From NCBI RefSeq assembly GCF_014164785.1, contig NZ_JACJFN010000005.1, positions 1 through 64,000 on the forward strand: a stretch of DNA of 64,000 nucleotides. The letters run 5' to 3'. The position numbers and the translations under genes were made by a program. Of the stretch, positions 26,501 to 36,073 are shown one piece after another. The first letter of the stretch is position 1, and every line of letters begins with the position of its first letter. Under the pieces are notes generated by a model that saw only the letters and a program-made list of their open reading frames with translations, had not been told where the DNA came from and searched no databases. Source of the stretch: Aquipseudomonas guryensis (GTDB taxonomy: Bacteria; Pseudomonadota; Gammaproteobacteria; Pseudomonadales; Pseudomonadaceae).

Positions 26501-29500
26501 ACTCTCCGAGAACACCACCAACTGGATCTTCACATCACCCGTAGCGCTGGAGAACAACGCCTGGCCGGCAGTGCGCACAGCATCAAGCATCTGGTTCAGC
26601 TCGGTATTGCTGATACTGCCGCTGAAGTCCAGCACGAAGACCAGGTTGATGTCCTCGGTATTGCTGTCCTGGGCTACCGCATGGTCGTCCTGGGCCACTG
26701 GAGTGTCGTCGTCGACGTTGATCGATAGGGTGCCATCCGCCTTGTCACCATCCTTGTCGGTCACCTGATAGTTCAGGGTGAACGCCTGATTGTTCTCCAG
26801 GTCGGCATCGGCATGCTGGATCGGTGCATTCTGGGTGACGTTATAGGCACCCGTCGCGCTGTCCAGGGTCACCGTCAGTACTGTGGTGGTGCCCTGTTTG
26901 ACCAGCAGCGAACCTGCAGGGCCAGCTTCATAGGTGAAGCCTAGCGGAGCTCCCGTGGTCAGCCATTGCACCGTACCGGCACCATCAGCACCGAAGTTGT
27001 GAACGAGAACGCCACCGGTATTGAGTCCGTCGGCATCGTCGGTACCACCGGGACCGCCTGGGATGCCATTGGCCAGTGCATCATCGTCCAGTTGCACCAT
27101 GAGGTTGCTGCCCACGGACGGACCGTCGTCGTCGAAGGCAATCTTGCCACCGAGATCCAGGGTCTTGTCGACACTGGCGAAGTCGCCGTCACCGTCAGTG
27201 ATGCTTGCGGTCAGGGTCAGGCCGATCTTGCCGGCCAGCAGCACCTCTTCCTGATTGCTGTAGTTGCTGTTGACGCCGGGCAGATCGTGGGAAATCTCCT
27301 GGAATTGGGTCAGGGTCACCTGCCCGGTTCCGGCATCCACCGCCAGCGAGAAGACGGTGTTGCCGACTGCAACTCCAGCCAGAGTCGCTGACGAGGAGCC
27401 GATGATTTCACCACCGATCTTGTACAGATAGATCGGGCCGGCGGCGCTGTTCATGCCTGAGGCCAGCGGGCCATTACCACCTGCAAGCAGGTTGAGGCTG
27501 TACGTCTGAGTGACCGTACCGGGGCCATCCGCGCCATGGTTGGGCGTTACGACGAAGGCACCCGAGAAGCTGCCGGAGTCGGTATCGGAAGCCCCACCTA
27601 TGGTCTGGGCATCCTGGGTGTTCAGCGACGGATTCGGTGCAGTGCCGAAGACCACGCTGATGCTCGGCCCATGGTCGTCGAAGGCTACCCGGCCACCGAG
27701 ATCGAGGGTCTTGCTGTCGGTGGCGCTGTCACCATCACCATCGGTGATGACGACCGTACCTTTCAGCCCCACCAGCCCTGCACCGAGTAGAGCTTCCTGC
27801 GCGTCATAGTTACTGCCGACGCCCGGCAGGCTGTGGTCGACCTCCTCGAACTGAGTCAGGGTCACTTGACCAGAGCCATTCACCGACAGGCTGAAGATAG
27901 TGTTGCTTGGATCGACACCTCCTTCAGTGGCGGAAGTCGAACCGTAGATCACCCCACCCGTCTCGTAGAGGTAGATGGTCGCGCCATCACTGCTGAGACC
28001 GGACGAACTGCCTTCCGCCGCCAGCAGCACCAGCGCATAGCTGGCACTCACGGTGCCAGAACCATCTGCACCGTAGCTGGAGCTGGTCACACTGAACGCG
28101 CTGGAGAAGCTGTCGCTGTCAGTGTCCGAGGCGCCGCCGATAGTCTGGGCATCCTGGGTATTGAGGACTTCGGTGTTCTGGCCGAAGCCCAGGCTGATGC
28201 TCGGACCGTCATCATCGAACAGCACTTTGCCGCCCAGATCCAGGGTCAGGCTGTCGCTGTCAGTGTCCTGGTCGTAGTCGGTGATGGTGGCAGTACCCTT
28301 CAGGCCCACCAATCCGGTATTGAGTACGCTTTCCTGGGCACCGTAGTTGCTGGTATCGCCCGGCAGGTCATGGTCGATCTCCTGACGCTGGGTCAAGGTA
28401 ACCACGCCGGTAGCGCTGTCCACCGACAGGGTGAAGATGGTGTTGCCGAGAGTGATCGCACCTTCGCTGCCTGCGGTGGAACCAACTATCTGCCCACTGC
28501 CGTCCTGATAAAGCCGAATGGCATTGCCATCGCTGCTCAGCCCGGACAGGGTACCCTCGGCCACCAGCAGCGCCATGGAGTAATTCCAGGTTACCGTGCC
28601 GGGGCCATCGGCTCCGTGGTTGGGCGTCGCCGTGAAAGCGCCGCTGAAGTCACTGGTCGCGGTATCGGAAACCCCAGACCCAATGGTCTCGGCATCCTGG
28701 GTATTGAGATCGTCGGCATCCTGCCCACTGCGGCCGACATCGATCAACGGCACGTCATCCTCGACGTGGATCAGGAAGTCACCCGACAGTGTCAGTGGAT
28801 CGCTGCCATCGTTGGCCTGCAGGATGCTGGTGAAGTCGAGGGTCAGCAACTGATCGTCATTGCTGCCATCCAGCGGGTGATCCAGGGACTGTTCCAGGTT
28901 GAAGATATAGCTGCCGTCGTCCGCTACCTGCAGGGTGAACACCACCGGACCAGCCGGGCCGGCCGTAGCCGTCAGGGTGTCGCCAAGCACGGTGTAGACC
29001 AGGGCCACACCACCCGAGGTAGCAGGGGTAACGCCACTGGTGTCGGTGGACAGGGTGAAATGCGCACCGGCATCCGGCCCTACCACCAGCTCGGCCACAC
29101 TGCCGGTGGCGACATCGGTGACGCTATCCAGGTCGTCGATGCCGTCGGGCAGATTGTCTTCGTCCACAAAGCCCTCAACCGGACCCGTGTCTTCAACGTG
29201 AATCGTCAGGGTGGCGGTCGAGGGGTCGCCGTCGTTATCGACGATCACGTACTCGAAGGTCTCGGTCTTGTCGCCATCGATATCCCCGGCCGCCTGATAG
29301 CTCCAGGCGCCAGTGGCGAAGTTGAAACTCAGCTTGCCGCCTTCGGCAGTAGCAATATCGGTCAGCTGTTCGTCACCGTCAGCTGTGCCGTCCCAGGTGT
29401 AGGTAGTGCCATTGATCTCGATGGAAAGGATCTGCCCGGGGCCATCGGCACCAAAGGCGTCGTCATCGACTGTATTCGGCGCTTCATCGTTACCCTCAAG

Positions 29501-32500
29501 CACATTGCCGTCCACCAGGCCGCCGAGCACGGCATCCAGCAGGGTATCGATCAGATCATCGAAATCGCCCACCAGAATCGGTGCTCCGCTGCCATCGAGG
29601 TCGACATCCTGCAGCCGGTCCTCGTCGATGCCGCCCCCCACACCGATGGTGGTGACGTTGAGGTCGTTATCGTTGATGAAGTCCAGCCAGTCGCTGGCGG
29701 TACCGTCCTCAAGGGAGTTGCCACCCGTGCCCAATTGCTCATTGGGATTACCGTCGCTGATGAAGAACACCTGGTTACTCCACCCCGGAATCGGCGTGTA
29801 GGCGCTCATGGTTTCTTCGATGGCGGCGGTGAAGTCGGTATTGCCGTTGAACGGCCGGGTTCCGCCGTCATCCGGATTGATGCTGTCGATCAGCGCGGAG
29901 AAGCTGGCGAAGTCGCTGATCACCGGATAGGACAGGGCCGTACCGGAGAAGGCCACGATCTGCACGTTGACGTCGGATGCGCCGTTGAACAGCGCCTGAG
30001 CCGCAGCACGCACGGCCTCCAGCATCTGGTTCAGCTCGGTGTTGCTGATGCTGCCACTGAAGTCCAGCACGAACACCGCGTTGACGTCGAGCGGTTGCCC
30101 AGACTCCACCACGGCGTAATCGTCCTGCGCCTCGGGCACATCGTCCTCGACATTGATGACGAAGCTGCCGGGTACGAAACCGTCTACCGGGTCGCCGTCG
30201 CCGTCGGTGGCAGTCAGCACGCCGGAGAAATCGATCGGCAGGCCGAGCAACTGGCCATCGTCGGTGCTACCCGGCAGCGGGTGATCCAGCGGCCCGAGCA
30301 GTTCGAAGGAATAACCGCCACCTGCCGTCACGGTCAGGGTGAAGACCGGATCGACACCGGCCATGGCAGTCAGCACATTGCCCACCACCGAGAACGTCAG
30401 TGGCGTACCGTCCGAGGTCAGTCCCTGGGCTTCGAGGGTCGCGATATCCAGCGGATCGTCGCTCAGGCCGAAGTCGCCAGCGCCGTCGGCGCCGAAGTTG
30501 ACCAACGCGTCCAGGGTGCCGTCAGGCGCACTGGTACTGGTGCCAGTGGCGTCACCGTCACCGATGCCACCGGGCAACTCATCCTCATCCACCTGACCGG
30601 AAACCAGTGGTATCGGCTGCTGAGTCTGGTCGTACTGTGGCGGCACGGCGACCGGCACATCGTCTTCCACCTGGATCACGAAGCTGCCCGGATTGAGTCC
30701 GCTCAGTGGGTCACCATCGCCATCGGTGGCGGTGACCAAACCAGAAAAGTCGATCGGCATGCCGAGCAGTTGGTCGTCGTCGGTGCTACCCGGCAGCGGG
30801 TGATCCAACGGACCTTGCAGGGTGAAGGTATAACCGCCGTCCGGGTCGATCTGCAGGGTAAAGACCGGTTGGCCACCGGCGGTAGCAGTCAGCAGATTGC
30901 CCACCACGCTGTAATCCAGTGCCACACCGCCGGAAGTCAGATTCTGCGCTTCCAGGGCGTCCAGGGCATCAGGGTCGCTGCTCAAGCCCACACTGCCGGG
31001 GCCGTCTGCCCCGAAAGCGATGGCGTTATGCAGGGCACCTGCGGCGCCCACCACCACGTTGGTGGTGCCATCGCCGTCAGTGATACCTGCTGCAGTTTCG
31101 TCCTCGTCGACCTGGCCGCTGACCCAGGGCCGCTGACCGACTACCCGAGCCTCGGGCACGTCGTCTTCGACATCAATGGTGAAGCTGCCTGCGTCCAGAT
31201 CGACCGCCAGCGGGTCGCCATCGCCATCGGTGGCGGTGATCAGGCCGGAGAAGTCGATGCCCAAGCCAGGCAAGGTCTCGTCATCGAGACTGCTGTCAGG
31301 GATCGGATGGTCGAGCGGGCCGCTCAGCACGAATTCGTAGCTACCGTCCGGCTCAACCGTCAAGGTGAAGATGGTATTGCCGTTGGCCGATGCGGTAAGC
31401 ACATTACCCACCACCAGATAACTCAGTGCAGTGCCTTCGGAGGTCAGCGACTGGGTCTCCAGCGAGCTGACATCGGTCGACAGGCCCATGCTGCCGGGGC
31501 CATCGGCGCCGAAGTCAACCAGTACAAACAAGGCCCCCGGAGCGCCAGTGATAGTCGTAATCTGGCCACCTTCCGGATTGCCCTCGTAGGGGGCGCCGTC
31601 CACCACGGCAAGAGCGTCTTCCTGCACTTGCTGATTGACCACGTCCTTGGCGTCCTGTCCCGGCAGCGGCACATCATCTTCAACGTTGACGGTGAAGCTG
31701 CCAGCCGGGAAGCCGCCGGCCAGCGGATCACCATCGCCATCGGTGGCAGTCAGCACACCGGAGAAATCGATGCCCAAGGCCGGCAGCAGTTCATCGTCGA
31801 GCGTGCCATCGGGGATCGGATGATCCAGCGGGCCGCCAAGCTCGAACTCCCAGCTGCCGTCGCCGTTCACCGTCAGAGTGAAGATGGTGTTGCCATTGGC
31901 CGTTGCGGTCAGCACATTGCCCACCACCGCGTAGCTTAGGGGGGTACCTTCAGAGGTCAGCGCCTGGGTTTCCAGAGAACTGACATCCGAGGACAGGCCC
32001 ATCGCACCGGGACCGTCCGCCCCGAAGCTGACCAGGCCGAACAGGGAGCCAGCCAGGCCGCTGGTCACAGTGACTTGGCCGCCTTCCGGATTACCGTTAT
32101 AGGGCGCACCGCCCCCTGTGCTCAAGGCATCTTCTTGCACAACACCGCTAACGGCACCCACCTCGCCAGTGGCGGCTAGTGGTACGTCATCCTCGATGTC
32201 CACGGCAAAGCTACCGGGCGGGAAGCCACCCACCAATGGGTCGCCGTCACCATCGGTAGCGGTGAGGATGCCGGAGAAATCAACGCCCAGGCCGGGCAAA
32301 TCCTCCGAATCGAAGGAGCCATCGGGGATCGGATGATCGATGGGCCCCTCGAGTACGAATTCCCAGCTGCCGTCATCATTCACCGTCAGGGTGAAGATGG
32401 TTTCGCCGCCAGCACTGGCGGTCAGTACATTACCCACCACGCTGTAGGTCAATGCCACGCCGCCCGACATCAGGCCCTGCAGATCCATCGAACTGACATC

Positions 32501-34192
32501 GCTGGACAGGCCGAACGCGCCAGGACCATCAGCCCCGAAATTGACCAAAGCGGACAGCGAACCGGCTGCACCACTGACCGTGGTGGTCTGGCCACCTTCC
32601 GGATTTCCGTCATTAGGCGCACCCGCACCGGTGGTCAGGGCGTCTTCGTGGACGATGTCCCATACCGATGGAATGAACTGCTCTTCGCCATCACTGCGGC
32701 TGGCTAGCTGCGGCACGTCGTCCTCGACATCGATTACGAAGCTGCCAGGAGTGAAAGTACCTACCGAGTCGCCATCACCGTCAGTGGCCGCCAACACACC
32801 AGAGAAGTCGATCGGCAACTCAAGCAGCTCGTTGTCATTGCCATCGGGGGTCGGATGATCCAACTGACCAACCAATGTGAAGGTAAAGCTGCCGTTACCA
32901 CCTACCTGCAGGGTGAAGATGGTTTCCCCTCCGGCAGACGCGGTCAGTACATTACCAACCACGCTATAGCTAAGAGCGGTGCCGCCAGAGGTCAATCCCT
33001 GAGCCTCCAGGCTGGCAATCGCGCTCGGACTTCCAGAGAGCCCGAAGCTGCCAGCACCATCGGCGCCGAAATTGACCAGGGCACTCAGGGTGCCTGGGCC
33101 ACCGGAGGCCACGTTGGTGACCGCGTCGCCATCGGTGATGCCGTCGGAAGTCTCGTCCTCGTCGACGATGGCAGCCACCTGAGCGCCCTCGCCTTCAGTG
33201 AGGATGGGGCCATCATCATTGACCAGCACATTGAGCTGTACGGTCGGTGACACATCGCCATCGAGGTCGAACATCCGCACCGAAAAGCTTTCGCCGACCT
33301 GGTCGGCTGCACCCGTGGCATTGGGGTTGCCATGGTCGAAGGTGTTGTCAGTAAGGGTGTACGTCCAGCCACCGCCAGCACTGACCGTGAGAACACCATA
33401 CTGCCCCTGAACCACGCCACCGTTGGTGACGTCGATCCAGTTACCGTTTACATCCTGCACCTGCAGCGACGACAGGCCATCCGGCGAATTGATGACAATG
33501 GTTCCGCTGGCCTGCTCGGCATTGCTGCCAGGATTGGTACCATCGGCCAGGCCTTCCTCATCGACAATGGCCGGCCCGGCAATCAGCGTACCGCTCTGAT
33601 CCTCGTATTCGATGTCGATATCCGGGGTGAAATCCGGTATTACAACCGGCGCTTCCGGGTCAGGGGTGACAATGGGTTCGGCATCCGGGAACTCCGGACC
33701 GCTACTCAACCCCTCGGTGGGGAAACCAATCACCGGGTCGAGTGCTCCGCCGGTCTCACCCAGCAGCACGAAGCTGTGGCCGCCACCAACGCCACCCGCA
33801 CCGCCAGCGCCACCGCCACCGGCGCCGGGACCAGCTGCAGTCGCTTCGCCCTCAAGGGTCGGGTCGACACCTGCCTCGATCGCGGCCTGCAATTGTTCGA
33901 CGTCGGTCAGTTCGGAATCGGAGGGGGCGACAGCTTCATCTTCGGGTGAAGCTGGCGGCGTACCCTCTGCGCCAGCGAGCATCTGCTCGTTGAGGGTCAT
34001 CGTGCTATCGCGCCCGACGGTCAGTTCCTGACCGTTGGTCATGGTGATGGCAATTGCGCCATTGGCGCCGGTTACGAGCTGCTCACCGGCATAGACACGA
34101 TCACCCTCGACTAGCGGCCGACGCGTTCCATCGCCAGCTACCGCATAGACCTCGCCGACAACCTGGCTGACGACACCAATCAAAGTAGCCAT
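23555..34192 (-). CDS. lapA: LapA-type giant biofilm adhesin
   Basis: This 3545-residue protein has an N-terminal retention module (1-117; GVVSQVVGEVYAVAGDG, then GQELTVGRDSTMTL), a LapG cleavage motif TAAG (118-121) and a Gly-rich linker. About a dozen T1SS-143/DUF5801-type repeats follow from about residue 340, each with VDEDE or LNTQDA starts and GADGPG, LDHP and VEDDVP blocks. Two von Willebrand A domains with complete MIDAS starts (VFVLDFSGSIS) lie near residues 1365 and 2510. RTX nonapeptides lie at about 3387-3425, with a type I secretion tail. The exporter LapEBC is encoded divergently and the LapD/LapG control genes lie downstream. Start ATG 34192 follows GGAGGAAGG; the frame continues 19 codons upstream without homology. 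Confidence 0.95.
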   Translation of the reverse strand: MATLIGVVSQVVGEVYAVAGDGTRRPLVEGDRVYAGEQLVTGANGAIAITMTNGQELTVGRDSTMTLNEQMLAGAEGTPPASPEDEAVAPSDSELTDVEQLQAAIEAGVDPTLEGEATAAGPGAGGGGAGGAGGVGGGHSFVLLGETGGALDPVIGFPTEGLSSGPEFPDAEPIVTPDPEAPVVIPDFTPDIDIEYEDQSGTLIAGPAIVDEEGLADGTNPGSNAEQASGTIVINSPDGLSSLQVQDVNGNWIDVTNGGVVQGQYGVLTVSAGGGWTYTLTDNTFDHGNPNATGAADQVGESFSVRMFDLDGDVSPTVQLNVLVNDDGPILTEGEGAQVAAIVDEDETSDGITDGDAVTNVASGGPGTLSALVNFGADGAGSFGLSGSPSAIASLEAQGLTSGGTALSYSVVGNVLTASAGGETIFTLQVGGNGSFTFTLVGQLDHPTPDGNDNELLELPIDFSGVLAATDGDGDSVGTFTPGSFVIDVEDDVPQLASRSDGEEQFIPSVWDIVHEDALTTGAGAPNDGNPEGGQTTTVSGAAGSLSALVNFGADGPGAFGLSSDVSSMDLQGLMSGGVALTYSVVGNVLTASAGGETIFTLTVNDDGSWEFVLEGPIDHPIPDGSFDSEDLPGLGVDFSGILTATDGDGDPLVGGFPPGSFAVDIEDDVPLAATGEVGAVSGVVQEDALSTGGGAPYNGNPEGGQVTVTSGLAGSLFGLVSFGADGPGAMGLSSDVSSLETQALTSEGTPLSYAVVGNVLTATANGNTIFTLTVNGDGSWEFELGGPLDHPIPDGTLDDELLPALGIDFSGVLTATDGDGDPLAGGFPAGSFTVNVEDDVPLPGQDAKDVVNQQVQEDALAVVDGAPYEGNPEGGQITTITGAPGALFVLVDFGADGPGSMGLSTDVSSLETQSLTSEGTALSYLVVGNVLTASANGNTIFTLTVEPDGSYEFVLSGPLDHPIPDSSLDDETLPGLGIDFSGLITATDGDGDPLAVDLDAGSFTIDVEDDVPEARVVGQRPWVSGQVDEDETAAGITDGDGTTNVVVGAAGALHNAIAFGADGPGSVGLSSDPDALDALEAQNLTSGGVALDYSVVGNLLTATAGGQPVFTLQIDPDGGYTFTLQGPLDHPLPGSTDDDQLLGMPIDFSGLVTATDGDGDPLSGLNPGSFVIQVEDDVPVAVPPQYDQTQQPIPLVSGQVDEDELPGGIGDGDATGTSTSAPDGTLDALVNFGADGAGDFGLSDDPLDIATLEAQGLTSDGTPLTFSVVGNVLTAMAGVDPVFTLTVTAGGGYSFELLGPLDHPLPGSTDDGQLLGLPIDFSGVLTATDGDGDPVDGFVPGSFVINVEDDVPEAQDDYAVVESGQPLDVNAVFVLDFSGSISNTELNQMLEAVRAAAQALFNGASDVNVQIVAFSGTALSYPVISDFASFSALIDSINPDDGGTRPFNGNTDFTAAIEETMSAYTPIPGWSNQVFFISDGNPNEQLGTGGNSLEDGTASDWLDFINDNDLNVTTIGVGGGIDEDRLQDVDLDGSGAPILVGDFDDLIDTLLDAVLGGLVDGNVLEGNDEAPNTVDDDAFGADGPGQILSIEINGTTYTWDGTADGDEQLTDIATAEGGKLSFNFATGAWSYQAAGDIDGDKTETFEYVIVDNDGDPSTATLTIHVEDTGPVEGFVDEDNLPDGIDDLDSVTDVATGSVAELVVGPDAGAHFTLSTDTSGVTPATSGGVALVYTVLGDTLTATAGPAGPVVFTLQVADDGSYIFNLEQSLDHPLDGSNDDQLLTLDFTSILQANDGSDPLTLSGDFLIHVEDDVPLIDVGRSGQDADDLNTQDAETIGSGVSDTATSDFSGAFTATPNHGADGPGTVTWNYSMALLVAEGTLSGLSSDGNAIRLYQDGSGQIVGSTAGSEGAITLGNTIFTLSVDSATGVVTLTQRQEIDHDLPGDTSNYGAQESVLNTGLVGLKGTATITDYDQDTDSDSLTLDLGGKVLFDDDGPSISLGFGQNTEVLNTQDAQTIGGASDTDSDSFSSAFSVTSSSYGADGSGTVSASYALVLLAAEGSSSGLSSDGATIYLYETGGVIYGSTSATEGGVDPSNTIFSLSVNGSGQVTLTQFEEVDHSLPGVGSNYDAQEALLGAGLVGLKGTVVITDGDGDSATDSKTLDLGGRVAFDDHGPSISVVFGTAPNPSLNTQDAQTIGGASDTDSGSFSGAFVVTPNHGADGPGTVTQTYSLNLLAGGNGPLASGMNSAAGPIYLYKIGGEIIGSSSATLAGVAVGNTVFSLAVDAGTGQVTLTQFQEISHDLPGVNSNYSNQEEVLLAGKIGLTLTASITDGDGDFASVDKTLDLGGKIAFDDDGPSVGSNLMVQLDDDALANGIPGGPGGTDDADGLNTGGVLVHNFGADGAGTVQWLTTGAPLGFTYEAGPAGSLLVKQGTTTVLTVTLDSATGAYNVTQNAPIQHADADLENNQAFTLNYQVTDKDGDKADGTLSINVDDDTPVAQDDHAVAQDSNTEDINLVFVLDFSGSISNTELNQMLDAVRTAGQALFSSATGDVKIQLVVFSESALSFGPFTTAASFTAQVNALNPLEVGGVRPNTIGNGTDFTDAIEKTMDDYDPLPGWSNQVVFVSDGNPNQQNGPGGTSLLTGTATDWSTFLNDPANPVNVTTIGIGDGIVDARLEDVDLDANPNKDPLRVDDFDELVDTLLDAVLGAVVNGNVLLGDNNAVGGGDDDAFGADGPGRILSIEVDGTTYTWDGIADGDHLLTNVATDLGGTFSFNFATGAWTYRAPSNVVGDQAESFEYVIVDKDGDPSTATLSIHVEDTAPVIGKVDEDELPGGITDNDAQTTTVSGSLVELLVGTNSGQFSLDNTPTGMPVLTSDGVAVTYGFSGNTLTAMAGATTIFTLVVQSNGAYTFTLLGPLDHPDDNSDDNEILTLNLTGAIQASDGVNPLPLAGSLLIQVEDDVPAILATSNLVYANSSNPAGATGIFDYSTGADTRGTGPFSAIDSDFKAISLSGTVGGTAISSQSVTWLSESATTATFEVEFNYAPNPATPGTTVEATGTLVFDKVNGTYTVSLNEPLEGFSVLKTSASLSITGYESGGGVLDNTQPAVSVAKLDNDFYVQFRSAAEPGAGTGGNNLQTGGANTNIFVNGEQFTQAASWVSVSNTANGVAGDTIGKGEVLDLTFHTTNPTGTVVANPDGRAEGIYLKFDGINNEDLVVVLKLIGDGGVKTTRALVISNSDIATSGSSAATLAALLAYGITLDNNDGAIVIERNDYNGVGENWQIYGAQILTSVEDITTSSALNFNAAFGDTGGSNSTTTFTGQTDSDVVKVSDIGLITSENTTLDAELDFQVAVQDADNDATSSVNLHVTIEAGTTFTGSALADAIQGSTGDDTLSGLAGDDVLIGGLGNDTLIGGADNDTYLWKAGTTGTDTIQGFVHNFNGNANGDRLDLSDLLSGENQIGNGGLGNLLNFIDISTANLGGGGALDTVIKVSATSAADPATSTEQTIVLQDVNLYTSYSTGSEGSVILGMLGDGTLKVDVA

Positions 34193-34648
34193 GATTCCTT
34201 CCTCCACACCACACCGTCGACCATTGTCGACACGTTTCAAAAGGGTCAATCGCCTTTCGAATCAGAGGATTGTGCGAAGAAAATTGCCGGAAAAAGCTAC
34301 GGTGCTATCAACCTATCTCGCCAACGCGACAAAAAAGTGTCGCCCCAACTGCACCAGCCTATTCCCTCAGATACATCTTCGCCCTTATGCTCCAAACTGC
34401 GCTTGACCACCAACCTTTACCGCAAAATGAGCTGAAAGCCTCATTTCTTGCGGCTCACGGAAGAAACAATGTGCTGGTTTTCACAGAGTGCATAAGACTT
34501 TTTTCTCATAAATCTTGCGCCAATTTTTTCTTAGCTACTCTTAAAGATGTTCTTAGCTGTGATGTTACAGACCTGAAGCGCTTTTTCAGGAAAAAGCGTC
34601 ATTATTCTGGCGACAGGAACTGAGCATATAAACAAGGAGAACTACCCC
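34193..34648. promoter_or_regulatory. 456-bp divergent lapA/lapE control region
   Basis: This AT-rich region must hold both promoters. Two GTCGAC palindromes ten bases apart (34216-34221 and 34226-34231) lie in the lapA leader. A perfect inverted repeat GCGACA-N6-TGTCGC lies at 34326-34343. These are candidate operators or leader structures. FleQ is the known c-di-GMP-responsive regulator of lap genes in related species, but I could not identify a convincing FleQ box. The small ORFs here lack coding features. Confidence 0.6.
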
Positions 34649-36004
34649 ATGCGCGTTCTTACACCGCTCTGCCAAGGCATATTGCTAGCGATTGCCTGCA
34701 CCCAGGCACAGGCAATGACCCTATCCGAGGCGATTCAAAGCACGGTAGACAACCACCCTGAACTGCACGCCAGCATGAATGACCGGCTTGTCTCCGATGA
34801 AGAGGTCAAGGTTGCCAAGGGCGGCTACCTGCCGACCGTCGACCTGCTGGTCGGCTATGGTCGCGAGCAAACCGACAGCCCAAGCACTCGTGCCCTTGGC
34901 GATCACAACAAGGAAACCTTGAACTATCGCGACGCCGAACTGCGCCTGCGGCAGATGCTGTTCGATGGGTTCAACACCCCAAACGAGGTAGCCCGCACTG
35001 AGGCCGTGGTGAACTCCCGCGCCTACTATGTACTGGGCACCTCCGAAAGCCTGGCTCTGCGCACCGTCGAGGTATACTTGGACGTGCTCAAACGCCGCGA
35101 AATGGTGACCCTGGCCGAGAACAATCTGCAGGCGCACCAGCGTATTCATGATCAGATCCGCCTGCGCAGCGAGCGGGGCGTGGGCAGCACTGCCGACCTC
35201 GATCAGTCCGAAGCGCGTTTGGCGCTGGCGGAGAACAACCTCTATACCGAGCAAGTCAACCTCGCCGACGCTCAGGCCAACTTCTTCAGCGCCACCGGGC
35301 GCATGCCCGACGAACTGGAGCAACCCGGTACGATCAAGGGCGAAGTACCCGCAGACCTGGGCGTAGCCCGACAAACGGTGATGGATAACAACCCCTACCT
35401 GAAATCGGCACAAGCCGATGTGCATGCCGCAGAGAAGCAATATGAAGTGGCCAAGTCGCCCTTCTATCCGCGCTTCGATCTGGAACTGGCCACCACCGCC
35501 GATGACAACACCCAGGGCGATGAAGGTCACTACAACACCTGGCGTGCAGCCGTGGTGATGAACTACAACCTGTTCAACGGCATGCGCGATAAGGCCCGCC
35601 TGCAGTCGGCAGCGCACCAGATCAACCAGTCGATGGACATTCGCAACAATGCCCTGCGTGTGCTCAACGAGAACCTGGCCCTGGCCTGGAACGCCATGGA
35701 GAACGCCCGCCTGCAAACCCCCAAGGCGCGCGACTATGCTGATTACACCTCACGCGTACGCGAGGCGTATCAACAGCAGTTCAGCCTCGGCCAACGCACC
35801 CTGCTCGACCTGCTGGACAGTGAAAACGAACTCTTCACCGCCAACCGCCGTTACACCGAGGTGCGCTACACCGAAGAATTCTCCATGTACCGCGTGATCT
35901 CCGCCACGGGCGATCTGTTGAAGAAGCAGAACGTCGTACTCCCGGCTGAAGCTGTAGCACTCACCGAGGTCAAAAGTGAGGCACGCCTGCCGGAAATGAA
36001 GTAA
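34649..36004 (+). CDS. lapE: LapE TolC-family outer-membrane channel
   Basis: This 451-residue protein has a cleavable signal peptide ending TQAQA at about residue 22 and two TolC/OEP repeats (MTLSEAIQSTVDNHPEL; later VVMNYNLFNGMRDKARLQSAAHQI). It has the long coiled-coil helices and the FSLGQRTLLDLLDSENEL motif of TolC proteins. It forms the outer-membrane exit duct of the type I secretion system that exports LapA and retains its N-terminus until LapG cuts it. AGGAG lies upstream. It is first in the lapE-lapB-lapC operon. Confidence 0.93.
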   Translation: MRVLTPLCQGILLAIACTQAQAMTLSEAIQSTVDNHPELHASMNDRLVSDEEVKVAKGGYLPTVDLLVGYGREQTDSPSTRALGDHNKETLNYRDAELRLRQMLFDGFNTPNEVARTEAVVNSRAYYVLGTSESLALRTVEVYLDVLKRREMVTLAENNLQAHQRIHDQIRLRSERGVGSTADLDQSEARLALAENNLYTEQVNLADAQANFFSATGRMPDELEQPGTIKGEVPADLGVARQTVMDNNPYLKSAQADVHAAEKQYEVAKSPFYPRFDLELATTADDNTQGDEGHYNTWRAAVVMNYNLFNGMRDKARLQSAAHQINQSMDIRNNALRVLNENLALAWNAMENARLQTPKARDYADYTSRVREAYQQQFSLGQRTLLDLLDSENELFTANRRYTEVRYTEEFSMYRVISATGDLLKKQNVVLPAEAVALTEVKSEARLPEMK

Positions 36005-36073
36005 ACCCGGCGAAGAGATTGCCTGGAAACAATTCACCCGCTGTTTCCAGGCAACCTCTCAGGAGTAGTGACC

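Noticed and set aside
27833..31939. 1368-residue open frame on the plus strand
   Set aside because: It is antisense to lapA. The repeat-rich, high-GC gene keeps the opposite frame open; the translation is a repetitive His/Gly/Val-rich product without domains or a ribosome-binding site.
34270..34623. 117-residue plus-strand frame in the lapA-lapE gap
   Set aside because: The sequence is AT-rich regulatory DNA, the frame has no ribosome-binding site and its product has no recognisable features.
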